Shown: positions 1-8,841, numbered from the stretch's first letter. The stretch: 14,173 nucleotides of DNA from Asterionellopsis glacialis (GCA_014885115.2 WKLE02003073.1:1-14173); one strand, 5' to 3'. Notes: generated by a model from the letters alone, not told the origin. A program made the numbers and translations.

Positions 1-102
1 CATAGTGTTAACACTCCACACAAAAAAGCAGTAAGTAACTATCCAATATTATTCCAATCCTAAGTGACTCAACCATGAAAGTTGTTACACCAAACTGTGG
101 CA
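1..102 (+). other. Leader of G1 upstream of gag
   Basis: Non-coding AT-rich stretch before the gag start. It contains a perfect 12-bp palindrome, AGTGTTAACACT, at 4-15. The first seven bases, CATAGTG, recur at 12557-12563 at the probable end of the 3' LTR. This could mean that the window begins at the last bases of the 5' LTR, but a 7-base match may be chance. I could not identify a tRNA primer-binding site. Confidence 0.4.
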
Positions 103-1176
103 ATGGTTGAAGCTACCCACCGCCTCCTATCAGAAGCTAGCTAAAGCACAATATGCCAAAGTCAGCCTGCTATCTAATCCCAGAGATCAAAACTCCAAAG
201 AAAAGTACACTATGAAGTTTCCGTACTTTAGTCACGGATCTCCTAGGGAACTACTGGATTGGTTCAACTATCTGGACCATGTGATTTGTGGCCAGCACAT
301 CATGATCGAGTCCGCTCACTATTCGATGACCCATGCTTTACTATGCCGTGAAGGTCTGCGTGTATTCAACGCCGTGGCTACCCAGCCCAGAGACAAGACA
401 GTGGAGCACTTCAAGTTGGTCAGTGATGACATTAAGAAGTACTTTTTCCCACTTAAGGCGCTCATGAAGCAGAAACGCTACTTGCGCCGATTCCTCAGGA
501 AGCCACACAAATTAATGTCTAAAGAGTACCAAGCTACTGATCACATGATCAATGGCTATTTAGAGAAATTCCCTGGAGTGGACAAAAACTCTAAGCTCTC
601 CAATGAAGTACTACTCAAGATCCTTGAATTTGGAATTCCTGCTACTTGGAGTAAGGAAATAACACGCCAAGAATTTGACCCTCAGGACAAAGGCCTGCCA
701 GCATTTCTGGAATTTCTGGAACATATGGAAGTTACAGATGACATAGGAGATCCGTCAGGCCCTAGGACTAAGGACAAGCTGGCTTGCAAGAATAAACCTA
801 ACAATCCAACTAATCGCTGGGATGGTAAAGACCATAAGGCACCAAAGGCAAATGCAAGTAGTGCAAGATTCAAAAGAACAGTTCTCACAATACCAGTGAA
901 TGCGGTGCCTTGGGCAAATACATCAATCAGCATCAGAAAGATGGCAAAAAACAAGAACAGCCCAAGTACAACCGCCCACGCAACTACGAGTAAGACAGGC
1001 AGGAATTGAATGCCATTGCGGTTCAAGTCAAAGACTGTTTGGCTAAGGACTCATCTAGTAAGAACAAGCACAAATGCAATGATACCAACAAGAAATCGGA
1101 TGATACAGATACTGATGTAGAACAATGCTACAACTTCAACTTTGATACCTTAAGTATCTACAGTGATGAAGAATGA
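103..1176 (+). pseudogene. gag: G1 gag (capsid and zinc-knuckle region), frameshifted
   Basis: Gag packages element RNA in a cytoplasmic particle. The open stretch from 107 to 1009 encodes about 300 residues with the order expected for Gypsy Gag of this lineage: a start reading LPTASYQKLAKAQYAK, a capsid-type block around residues 40-100 (PYFSHGSP, ELLDWFNYLDHVI) and a helical block to about residue 210. An ATG at 103-105 is one base out of frame with what follows, so an extra base near 109 probably broke the original start. After about 800-860 the homology moves to another frame. There a degenerate knuckle begins at 862 (Cys, then Gln where the family has His, then His and Cys) and continues to an acidic end (SDEE) and TGA at 1174-1176. 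In-frame TAG 859-861 and TAA 991-993 also occur. Gag identity is by resemblance, not by search. Confidence 0.8.
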
Positions 1177-1921
1177 GATAATAATGTAGAGAACCAATTA
1201 TTCAACTACAATACTCTGTTGTTTCAGCAGTTGGGGATTTTCATCCAAGGTAGTAGTTTCTGTCTTTGTTTCGTTTGGCTTACACATATCTCCTTTTAAT
1301 TTGATTCTCTGGTGTTCTCGTTTGTATTTATTTGTCAATTTATCTATCTGCTATCCCTCCAATGACCCGTTTATGCTGGGCGTTCTTTACCGGTATGTGT
1401 TGGTTTTATGATTTTTTGAGAAAAAAAGTCTTGTTCGCAATATCATCTATTTATTATACCTGAAAATCAAAAAGTTTAGTTGGTTTGCTGGCACCGCACG
1501 TTTGCAAGTCCAGTTTGACTGAACCTGGTGCGGTTTGGACTACTACTTGTAGTCCTATAGTCTAGGTCCTACGTAGGACTAGGACCTACCAGGTACACCC
1601 GGTCAGTCAGTCAGTAGGACCAACGGCAATCTGTCTACCTTACAGGTATTTACTGTGGGTTCTTACTTCTCAGGTATTAACACCTGTATAAGCAGGTATT
1701 TATACTGTGCCTTGTATAATACATGTACTTTCCAGTAGTTTCCTAACCTAAGAATCTTAGAGCCTACAAAATAGTCCTCTCTCTACTAGAGTGTCATGAA
1801 TCTCGGCAGATACTTGACCTGCAGGACTATTGACTAGTCTAGTAGAAGATGTTACGATTAATCATCTGTCTTGCAATACTTTCAGAGACTTGCATAGTCC
1901 AAGAAATGGTGTCAACAATCA
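1177..1921. other. Non-coding segment replacing most of the G1 protease; possible solo LTR 1217-1917
   Basis: About 745 bases with no coding signal lie between the gag end and the last residues of the protease. The aspartic protease active site (Asp-Thr/Ser-Gly) should be here and is absent in all frames I read. The stretch changes character: T-rich at 1215-1480, then strongly palindromic at 1488-1625, then a block with three CAGGTATT copies (1643, 1671, 1693) and TATA-like motifs near 1684 and 1711. TGTTG at 1217-1221 and CAACA at 1913-1917 would be matching 5-bp ends for a 701-bp solo LTR of another element. The flanking five bases do not match, so no target duplication supports this. Inference only. 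Confidence 0.35.
1488..1625. repeat. Cluster of short inverted repeats
   Basis: Several hairpin-capable motifs are packed together. ACCGCAC near 1492 pairs with GTGCGGT near 1529. GGACTAC at 1537-1543 pairs with GTAGTCC at 1549-1555 across a 5-base loop. GTCCTACGTAGGAC (about 1566-1579) is a perfect 14-bp palindrome. CAGT repeats follow at 1603-1615. Farther on, AATAGTCCT (1770-1778) has an exact inverted copy at 1823-1831, and CTACTAGA (1783-1790) at 1838-1845. Function is unknown; such structure is common in LTR U3 regions and in small terminal-repeat elements. Confidence 0.6.
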
Positions 1922-2070
1922 TACGATATGATAATCGGATGCAAGCTCCTAGAGGAACTAGGTATCATACTTAACTATAAACAGTTTGTAGTGACTTGGG
2001 AGGATGCAGAAGTCCCAATGAAGTCAACAGATTATGAGATCAAGGGATCATACAGTATGCTACAGGAATT
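1919..2070 (+). pseudogene. pol: G1 protease C-terminal end and spacer
   Basis: The frame through 1928 reads YDMIIG, then LLEELGI, then VVTWEDAEVPMK. This is the typical last part of the retropepsin-like protease of this Gypsy lineage, whose consensus ending I recall as a tyrosine-aspartate-methionine-isoleucine block followed by a leucine-rich segment and an acidic-proline-methionine strand. Only about 40 residues survive; the active-site half is missing and the unexplained segment lies upstream. The reading frame then changes before the RT homology begins near 2090, so protease and RT are no longer in one frame. Confidence 0.7.
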
Positions 2071-2088
2071 CACCAAGCCTAGACAAGT

Positions 2089-2652
2089 ATGCAAAGCCCT
2101 AGTCATATGGACAAGATACTGGCCGCCATGTACAATAAGGCTGACCTACACAAAGTGATGAGATCATGCTGGCATCTGCCTCCTAAGGACAGAACAGCCT
2201 TAAACACACTACTTAAGCAATATGAACCTTTATTTGATGGTGTCCTGGGCATGTGGAACATTAACCCAGTAAGTATAGAAATAAAAGAAAGCTCTAAGCC
2301 CTATCATGGGAAAGCCTATCCGGTACCCCATGTATACAACCAACTACTTAGAGAAGAGGTAGACTGGCTCATGTGCATAGGAGTAATACAAAAAGTCAAC
2401 AGGTCCAAATGGGCAGCACCAAGCTTCCCATGGCCTAAGAAAAACAATACTATCAGGTTTATTTCTGACTTTAGGAAACTGAACAAATGTATCATACAAC
2501 ATCCGTTCCCTATTTCCCATATTCAGGAATTACTACCAAAACTTGGAGGTTTCTCATATGCATCATCTCTAGACTTAAATATGGGATACTATCACATACG
2601 GCTAGATGCAGAAGCTATCAAGCTATGTACAATTATACTACCATAGGGCAAG
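2089..2652 (+). pseudogene. pol: G1 reverse transcriptase, N-terminal half only
   Basis: About 185 open residues cover the fingers and start of the palm: LFDGVLG and a following block near residue 50, KPYHGKAYPVP, EEVDWLMCIGVI, WAAPSFPWPKK, RFISDFRKLNK, PFPISHIQELL, then motif A in SLDLNMGYYHI with its catalytic Asp at 2572-2574. Two codons after CTIILP the frame hits TAG at 2644-2646, where the lineage normally has Trp (TGG). Immediately after GKY the sequence jumps to the connection domain (LAPLTKL). Roughly 130-150 residues are missing, including motif B and the catalytic Y-x-D-D loop. The product would be inactive. The strength of the call comes from many consecutive lineage motifs. Confidence 0.92.
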
Positions 2653-3360
2653 TACTGGCACCTCTAACTAAGCTACAAGGCAAAGGGGTTAAGTTTAAGT
2701 GGGACAAGGAACAACAAATAGCCTTTGATAACATAAAGAAGATTATAGCCAATGAAGTACTATTGTCCTACCCGGACTTCAACAAACCCTTCCACAGTAA
2801 GTATCAACTAGGGGCAGCTATCATGCAAGACAATAAGCCCATAGTATTCTACATTTGAAAACTTACTGACACCCAAACTAAATATGACACTTGCAATCCA
2901 GAAATATTATCAATCGTGGAAGTACTTAGAGAGTACAAGTACCTCCTACTTGGTCACCATGTCATTATACATACAGACCATAAAAACTTAACCTATGACA
3001 AAAGTCAAACCAAACATCAGACACACTGTTGATGGTTCATAGAAGAATTCACACCCAAACTACTCTAAATAAAAGGCAAACATAACATAATAGCAGACGC
3101 TCTCTCTTGCCTTGATCTACTTGATCCTGACATAGGAGCTGTTCCGGAATGCTATATCACTGATGAAGCTATGGAGGAAATGTACTGCCTCAATATGCCT
3201 CAGCATAGTGATAGTGATGAGGGATTCCCCCTCAGCTACTCAGACATGCTTAAACATCAATTAAAGGACAATCAACTCAGACAAGACACACTTAAGAAGA
3301 AAGGTTTCACCAAATGAATATTTCATGGGGGCGGAAAACCTTACAGCCTCATATGCTACA
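2653..3360 (+). pseudogene. pol: G1 connection, RNase H and linker
   Basis: One frame reads LAPLTKL, FKWDKEQQIAFDNIK and LLSYPDFNKPFH, then SKYQLGA, KPIVFY, KLTDTQTKY, EILSIVEVLREYKYLLLGH, IHTDHKNLTY, FIEEF and HNIIADALS. This is the usual Gypsy RNase H order. The segment holding the first catalytic Asp (normally a TDAS motif between PFH and SKYQLGA) is missing, about four or five codons at 2794-2796. The later Glu, the HTDHKN Asp and the ADALS Asp remain. In-frame stops are at 2856 (TGA, where R is usual before KLT), 3030 (TGA, before WF), 3066 (TAA) and 3315 (TGA). The linker after ADALS leads to the FHGGGK motif and into integrase. Confidence 0.9.
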
Positions 3361-4030
3361 AAAATAAAATATGTGTTCCATCAACCCTACAGAAACAAAT
3401 GGTACATTAGTACCACATGTACTTATGTCAACTTGGTAAGACCTGCACGGAAGAGACAATACAACAGCACTTATGGTGGCCTAAACTACGTAAACACGTA
3501 ACAACCTACTGCAAAACTTGCCACACCTGTCAACTGAACAAGAGTCAAAGTAAGAAGTACGGACACCTGCCTGAAAAAGACGCACAAGCCACACCATGGG
3601 ACCGCCTATGTGTAGTTCTCATAGGACCCTATACTATCTCAAGAAAAGGTCATAAGGACCTCACCCTACGCTGTGTTACTATGATTGACCCGGCTACAGG
3701 ATGGTTCGAGATTGCCCCTTGGTCTGAAAGGAGCAGTATCAAAATCGCAAACATAGTAGAACAACAGTTGTTTGCACGATACCGAAAGCCTACGCAAGTC
3801 ACTTTTGACTGAGGCATGGAATTCATGAAGGACTTCTGTATTATCTTAGATGATGAATACCACATCAAACGTAAACCAATCACTACCCATAACCCACAGG
3901 CAAATGCCATCGTGGAGAGGATACATCAGGTAGTGGGTAATATGGCACAAACACACAAGGTACAACATAGTACCAAAGAAAACCCTTGGACCGGTGTATT
4001 AGCTGCCGTAGCATATGTCATACGTTCAAC
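3361..4030 (+). pseudogene. pol: G1 integrase, zinc and catalytic core, interrupted by LINE
   Basis: Integrase joins the element cDNA to host DNA. The frame reads VPSTLQKQM, then YHMYLC, TIQQHLWWPKLRKHV, CKTCHTCQL, KKYGHLPEKDAQATPWDRL, LIGPYTI, TMIDPATGWFE, FDxGMEF and NPQANAIVERIHQVVGN. Damage is clear. Codon 3429-3431 is Gln where the second zinc His is expected. Codon 3615-3617 is Val (GTT) where the first catalytic Asp should be. TAG 3408-3410 and TGA 3810-3812 are in frame, the latter at the usual Arg of DRG. The second Asp (3807-3809) and the Glu (3915-3917) survive. Homology stops after YVIRST at about 4030 and resumes at 11670. Confidence 0.94.
4013..4030 (+). repeat. Probable target-site duplication, left copy
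   Basis: The sequence atatgtcatacgttcaac matches atatgttgtacgttccac at 11669-11686 in 15 of 18 positions. Both copies encode the same integrase codons, Y-V-(I/V)-R-S-T, so the target codons occur on both sides of the LINE. This is what target-primed insertion leaves. Three differences are consistent with age, but most of them fall at third codon positions. Two related Gypsy copies flanking the LINE would also fit. Confidence 0.65.
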
Positions 4031-4061
4031 ACTCTTTCACTGACATACAAAAGAGGATCCA

Positions 4062-4109
4062 GTACAACTGTACAGACCCTAAATCTACTAAATGTATACA
4101 ACAGTATAC
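4062..4109 (+). other. Two small hairpins in LINE 5' untranslated region
   Basis: GTACA-AC-TGTAC at 4062-4073 and GTATAC-AACA-GTATAC at 4094-4109 can each fold as a short stem-loop just upstream of the ORF1 coding region. They are perfect but short, so chance is possible in AT-rich DNA. LINEs carry internal promoters in this region; I see no specific promoter motif. Confidence 0.35.
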
Positions 4110-6242
4110 TCAGTCGTAAACAAGATGATTATGCTTCTTGGCAGAGGGATTGGAGGTCGTGGACGCGGCAATGGCCATGGAGAGATGACGGTGCTCCGAC
4201 ACCTTGGTCTGGTAGACCCGCCAAACATCAAGAGTCCAACAAGTGGACAACTGTGGGGGAAAACAACAAAGTAGCAAAAAGTTTTGGCACTGAAAAATCA
4301 ACACGATACAAATTTCGTCTTCAGATGCACATGAATCTACCATCCTACAAAAATCAGACCAACTTCGTCAATGTACCCCATCATCAAAAGATCTTTTGCT
4401 CTGAACTCTTTAAAATTGATTCCACCACCAACATCCTCAAATGGGAAGATGAAGAACAAAAAAGTCAATCAAAAACAAACCCGATTACGACCATTGAACA
4501 ACTTCCTACAGAGAAAAAAGCACTTTCTGACTGGATTGCAGGTACTACAGCATCCACAGATCGCAACAATAAACAGACTCTTAAATTATTTAGGTACATC
4601 AAAACTTCAATTAATTATGCAGACCTTTGACAGAGCCCTAAGCCGTGGTTAGACGCACAAAAACATTGAGTGTTTGCAACCAAATTATTGACAACAAACA
4701 ACTGCCTTCTTGCCTGGATCAAAGATAGCCATCCCAACTGGACCCGACTTGACGATCTTCAAGAAAAACTGAAGGAGCTCATCATTAGAAACTCAGATGA
4801 ATACGTCAGCCATGAACTCGATCTACGTCCCCGCTGTACTCATATTGGAAAAGGCCCTAACGTCATTTTTATCTAGGCAATCGAAATCACATGCAGTCTA
4901 GGAAACGTACAAGAATATATGCAGGCTCTACTAAAGGGACTGGCACATACCGACAATGTACCTGATAGTCTCCAACACGTCCAAATCATTCCTTTCAATC
5001 CTATTCCAGGAATTGTTTCTAACACCAAACTGATCAAATTAGCAAGAGACCACGACAACCTCATGACAAAATTACGGAAGAAGTCGATAATTGGCTATGC
5101 CGATATTACGACACCTCAACCCTTAAAAGAAATGGAGGAACATGTGGAGACAAGGGCCACATACTCTCTACAGGAATATCTTCTATCACAAAAGACCAAC
5201 AGCAAAACTAATCTCTTCCAATCGGTCAAAAGTAGAGGAAAAAATGGGTACCTCGTCATCTACAGAGAACATCTACACACAGAAGTTGAAGACTTCTTCA
5301 CTCATCTAAAAGCCAAAATAGAGAAAATTTTCCAACAAGACTTCACAGAAAAATACTTTATTTCCATTCAAAATCATCTCAAGGTCGCTGATATCAACGA
5401 TGACTTTTAGTGCCGCCGACACGTACTACAAAAGCATCAAATCATATGGAGTCTCCTTTACGCCTGAGACCAAAGCAACGAACTCAAGCACGCAATCTGG
5501 CCAATACACACCTCGAAAAAGACCACCCACAATAACTCTTGGCTATGGTGATGATGTCTCATCCCTCGGATTGTCATCAGATCCAGCAAATAACGCATGG
5601 AACATGCCTCCTAAAATAGTAAACAATATATTGGATACTAACGTCGCTGACAAAAACTCCATAGTAACACTCAAATCAGAAGTACAAGGATGGTTCGAAG
5701 ATCTGAAACAAGAATCTAAAACAGAATGGGAAAACAGCCTTAACAAATTCAATTCACTTAATGACAAATTATCAGAAGTCACAGCAAGTAATGAAAAACT
5801 TCAACAAACGCTTGAAGTCATTCAAGAAAACCACAAACAAGCATTGGAGGATCAACGATTTTTATTCAAAGATCTTATCAAAAACAACCTCAAAGACCTA
5901 GTCAATCAGACTGTCAATCAACAACTCCAACTTCAAACCACCACAGCACCGATGTCACCTCTTCGAAAACAGCAAAAGGTCAATCCCAGTAACGAAGAAG
6001 TCAAAAGTCCATGCCAACAACCTGGAATAGGAACACCCGATGAAGATACACATCCTTCTCAGTCATTAAGGAGTCCCCGACTTAAGATGGGGCCGTCACT
6101 CTTGTTACACCACAAGAACCAACACGCATCACCAATTCAATTACCCAGCGCACAAATCACACAACATTTACAACACAACTCAATAAACAAACAAAACACT
6201 CATACTCATATCCACATAAAGAAAATAATGACACGGCTCTAA
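4092..6242 (+). pseudogene. LINE ORF1 protein (RNA-binding/coiled-coil type), broken
   Basis: ORF1 proteins of LINEs bind element RNA and form trimers or larger assemblies. A glycine/arginine-rich start (GRGIGGRGRGNGHG, around 4140-4180) lies in one frame. From about 4190 the homology follows another frame (WTTVGENNK, then YKFRLQ). It runs unchanged to 5410 with only three internal stops: TGA 4628-4630, TGA 4667-4669 and TAG 4874-4876. At 5400-5410 it shifts by one base in a TTTT run into a 280-residue open stretch (ATG 5400, TAA 6240-6242). That part has a charged helical segment at residues 85-160, likely coiled coil (LNDKLSEVTASNEKLQQTLE), and a Gln/Asn/Pro-rich low-complexity end. The middle block does not match a domain I can name. 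Identity rests on its position before ORF2, the Gly/Arg start and the coiled coil. Confidence 0.75.
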
Positions 6243-7073
6243 GGTTTTTCTACATAAACCAGAATGGTCTACTCACCTCACCCACAAAATTAACAGACAT
6301 ATTCATCACATCAAAAGCACTCGAAGCAGGAGTCATCGGACTAGCGGAAACCAATGTTGACTGGAAAAAAGTATATTTAAGAGACAAATACACATATACT
6401 ATTACGAATCTGTGCAAACAGTCCGAAAACTTCAAAAACTGGAAGACTACAAAATCCCAATTTTCGACGTCCCAAATACCAAAGAGGAGGCACAGTCACG
6501 ACAACAGTTGGTAAATGAGTAGAAGAGTATCATCTTCAGGATCTGACACCAGACTAGGAAGATGGACATGGATGACATTCAAAGGCGACACCAATTTAAC
6601 AGTAATCACAGCTTACAGAGTATGTCAAGAGAAAGGCAACAGCGGCAATATGACCGCACATGCGCAACAATTGTCACTTCTACTTAATAGGACTCCAGAG
6701 CCTGATCCAAGACAACAAATACTCGAGGATCTAAAAGTATTCATCACTACCAGGAGACATCAAGGAGAGCCAATTGTACTGATGATCACCAAATTCGAAA
6801 CTTAGGCAAACCATGGACAGCTTAGCCATGACAAATCTCCACCATCTAATTCATGGAGAATCCTGCCCAAACACATATACAAGAGGAGCCCATCAACTAG
6901 ACCATATTTACGGGTGTCCTCGCATTGCAGCCAACACCACAAATGCAGGAGTACTCCCATTTAAAATGGGTATCGATACCAATCACAGAGGTCTTTACAT
7001 CAACGTTGAAGTACAAAACATCTTCAGAAGCTTGACTACAGAACTACAAACTCCAAGCACTTGGAGGCATTAA
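6230..7073 (+). pseudogene. LINE ORF2: EEP-type (APE-like) endonuclease
   Basis: The endonuclease nicks target DNA to prime reverse transcription. Starting at 6236 the frame reads LRFFYINQNGL, VIGLAETNVDW (the family Glu in AETN), then LGRWTWMTFKG, TVITAYRVCQ and the helical QQLSLLLN, ending at 6805. The last part is in another frame at 6807-7073: RGAHQLDHIYGCPRIA, GVLPFKMGIDTNH. The block at 6470-6515 is frameshifted, with TAA at 6512-6514. The usual Asp-x-Asn after VLMI has become Thr-Lys-Phe, and the Asp before the final His is Asn (AAT at 6981-6983). So parts of the active site are lost. ORF2 overlaps the end of ORF1 (TAA 6240-6242) in a different frame; no ORF2 start codon can be fixed. 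Confidence 0.85.
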
Positions 7074-7950
7074 GAACAGTGGTAGTCAAAGCATGTCAAA
7101 ATCAAAATATTAAGGATCAACTAAAACAACTTGTGACAGTGCCAGCTAATCGATGGAATCCACACCATCAAGAAGCGTGAAATAAAATTTATGATACGTT
7201 CACCAAAATAGTCCTAGCGGCAGAAACAAAAGTATGCCATAACTCATATGGATATCCCATATCGGAAAAACTCATTCAAGCGGGTCAACTACTGCGATAC
7301 TGGAAAACTAGACTGTCGAACTTATTACTGTCAACGACTAATCTCAATCCATCAATTCAGTGACTAGAAGAAGAATTAGACATTCCACAACAAATTCGCG
7401 ATAACACAATAACTATTCCACAACTAAAAACCAACAGTATACTACATTGAAGTACCAACAGACGGAAAACCACTGAAACAGAGTGCTGTATGGAAAGAAG
7501 TTCGTGCTTCGGACGGAGTCCATACTCAAATTCTGAAACACTCAGAGGAACACTATAGGTTAGCACAACCTACTCCTTTTGGCAAATCACCAAGGGGATG
7601 GCATCTAGGATTCACCGGAACCGGTCACGTCGCTCATGATATCTTGCAAGGAACGTACGATTACAACATAGAAGAACTACATGATGAGGCCAAACAATTT
7701 ATCCAAGAATTAAGAAAACATGACTGCCCGACCATGAAAACAACAATTTCATCGTCAGAAGTATATAGGCTGTACGCCAAATGGAACGAACATACGTCGA
7801 CATCACAGTCCAATTTCCATCTGGGACTATACATAGCCCTCATACATAGCAACCAAGTGCTCTCAATACTGACTCTGCTCACGAACATACCACTAAAACA
7901 AGGAAAGCCCTTATCACATTGGGAAAACTCAACCATGTGTATGATTGAAA
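7055..7950 (+). pseudogene. LINE ORF2: linker between endonuclease and RT
   Basis: From 7055 a frame encodes a helical, basic region (LEALRTVVVKACQ, LIQAGQLLRYWKTRL, LEEELDIPQQIRD) with TGA at 7178-7180 and 7361-7363. Near 7442 the frame shifts. It is then open from 7443 to 8003 (about 185 residues) with VWKEVRASDG, HSEEHYRLAQPTPFG, GWHLGFTGTG and FIQELRK. The HxxxAxxTPF-type segment is a feature I recall just upstream of the RT in related algal elements. The end (CMIEK at about 7937-7951) continues into the RT in the next frame. The switch lies in a run of six A at 7949-7954, so a single-base indel is likely. Confidence 0.75.
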
Positions 7951-8841
7951 AAAGACATTGGATCGCCAAAAATACATCGACTCAGACTAATTCACCTATT
8001 TGAGGCTGGCATGAACGGCATAGCAAAAATAATTTGGGCCTGGCGATTTATCTACCACTGCCAAGATTACAACCTTCTTCACCCAAGCCAACATGGCGGA
8101 CTTCCAGGTTTTGAAACTCAACATATACTGCTTAAATTTTCGATGACCACTGATTTGGCACTTTTAATGAGGCACAATCTAGCAGTGAATAACAATGACG
8201 CTGAGGCTTGCTATGATAGGATAATTCCAGCAATTAATGGCATATCACACCTTTCCAAAGGCATGCCAATGTCTGCAATACATCTTCAGAACTCTCTACT
8301 ACTCAATATGAAATATTTGGTCAAAACAGCGCATGGCACGTCAAACATGACATGGACCAATTCAGCAGAGGATCCTAAATTTGGTCTTGGCCAAGGTGGA
8401 GGATGGTCACCACCAGGCTGGGCAAGTCTAAGTACCGATATGATAAATACTCATGGAAAAGTTACGTTGCATGGTATGACAATACCATCAGTAATTGGGT
8501 CAGAAGACTCTACCACGAGAACTATCGATGCGTATGTTGATGATGCCAACAACGGAGTAAACGATGGAGACCATCAAACAAGTACTCACTATGTGGAACT
8601 ACTCAACCAACTAGAACAATCATCACAAAAGTTGGAACACAATTTAAACATCACAGGAGGCAATCTAAACCTAACAAAATGCTTTTGCTCTCTTCTAACA
8701 TGGCAATGGCAATGCAAAATTCCACAACCATCATCTGTGCAACAGGTGTCCAAAGAATTAGAATCCAATCAAGCATTTAAACTTTTAGGAGCTTGGGTAC
8801 AACTCAATGGACATATGTTGACACATTATACTGAACCCTAA
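7945..8841 (+). pseudogene. LINE ORF2: reverse transcriptase core, open for 298 codons
   Basis: Catalyses target-primed reverse transcription of the element RNA. Reading from 7945: LRLIHLFEAGMN (residues 13-24), LLHPSQHGGLPG (44-55), motif A DAEACYDRI (Asp 85, Tyr-Asp 90-91), motif B GLGQGGGWSPPGW (147-159) and motif C AYVDDANN (Asp 199-200). Next comes a thumb-proximal LEHNLNITGGNLNLTKC segment. The D-x4-Y-D spacing of motif A is that of LINE RTs, but motif B (GQG-x-G-x-SP-x-x-W) differs from the usual RQGxPLSPxLF. All catalytic Asp residues are present and no stop occurs for 298 codons, the best preserved stretch in the window. It is still not expressed as a full protein, because frameshifts lie upstream and TAA at 8839-8841 downstream. 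Confidence 0.93.

Larger units (their letters stand above)
1..4030 (+). mobile_element. Ty3/Gypsy LTR retrotransposon G1, left part, decayed
   Basis: Order of parts is leader, gag, (gap), protease end, RT, RNase H, integrase, which is the Ty3/Gypsy order with integrase last. The chromodomain-like or GPY/F-type end and 3' LTR lie beyond the inserted LINE at 11669-12558. From about 2653 to 4030 a single reading frame runs through RNase H and integrase but carries six in-frame stops (2856 TGA, 3030 TGA, 3066 TAA, 3315 TGA, 3408 TAG, 3810 TGA). There are frameshifts in gag and between protease and RT, plus a large deletion in RT. The element cannot make a working polyprotein. Only the end of a 5' LTR, if any, is in the window. 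Family assignment rests on motifs read by eye. Confidence 0.93.

Noticed and set aside
682..1026. Minus-strand hydrophobic open stretch of 114 codons
   Set aside because: Antisense to gag; the hydrophobic look comes from reverse reading of Lys/Asn-rich codons.
1603..1615. CAGT repeats as a CRISPR-like or microsatellite array
   Set aside because: Only three short units, with no spacers and no array structure.
1177..1921. tRNA or structured RNA gene in the palindromic region
   Set aside because: I could not build a cloverleaf or a known RNA fold; the stems are short and separate.
7945..8841. A standalone reverse transcriptase such as a retron or a domesticated host gene
   Set aside because: Endonuclease, RNase H and ORF1 remains flank it in LINE order, and it is bounded by frameshifts, so it is part of a decayed LINE. 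The long open frame alone does not show host use.
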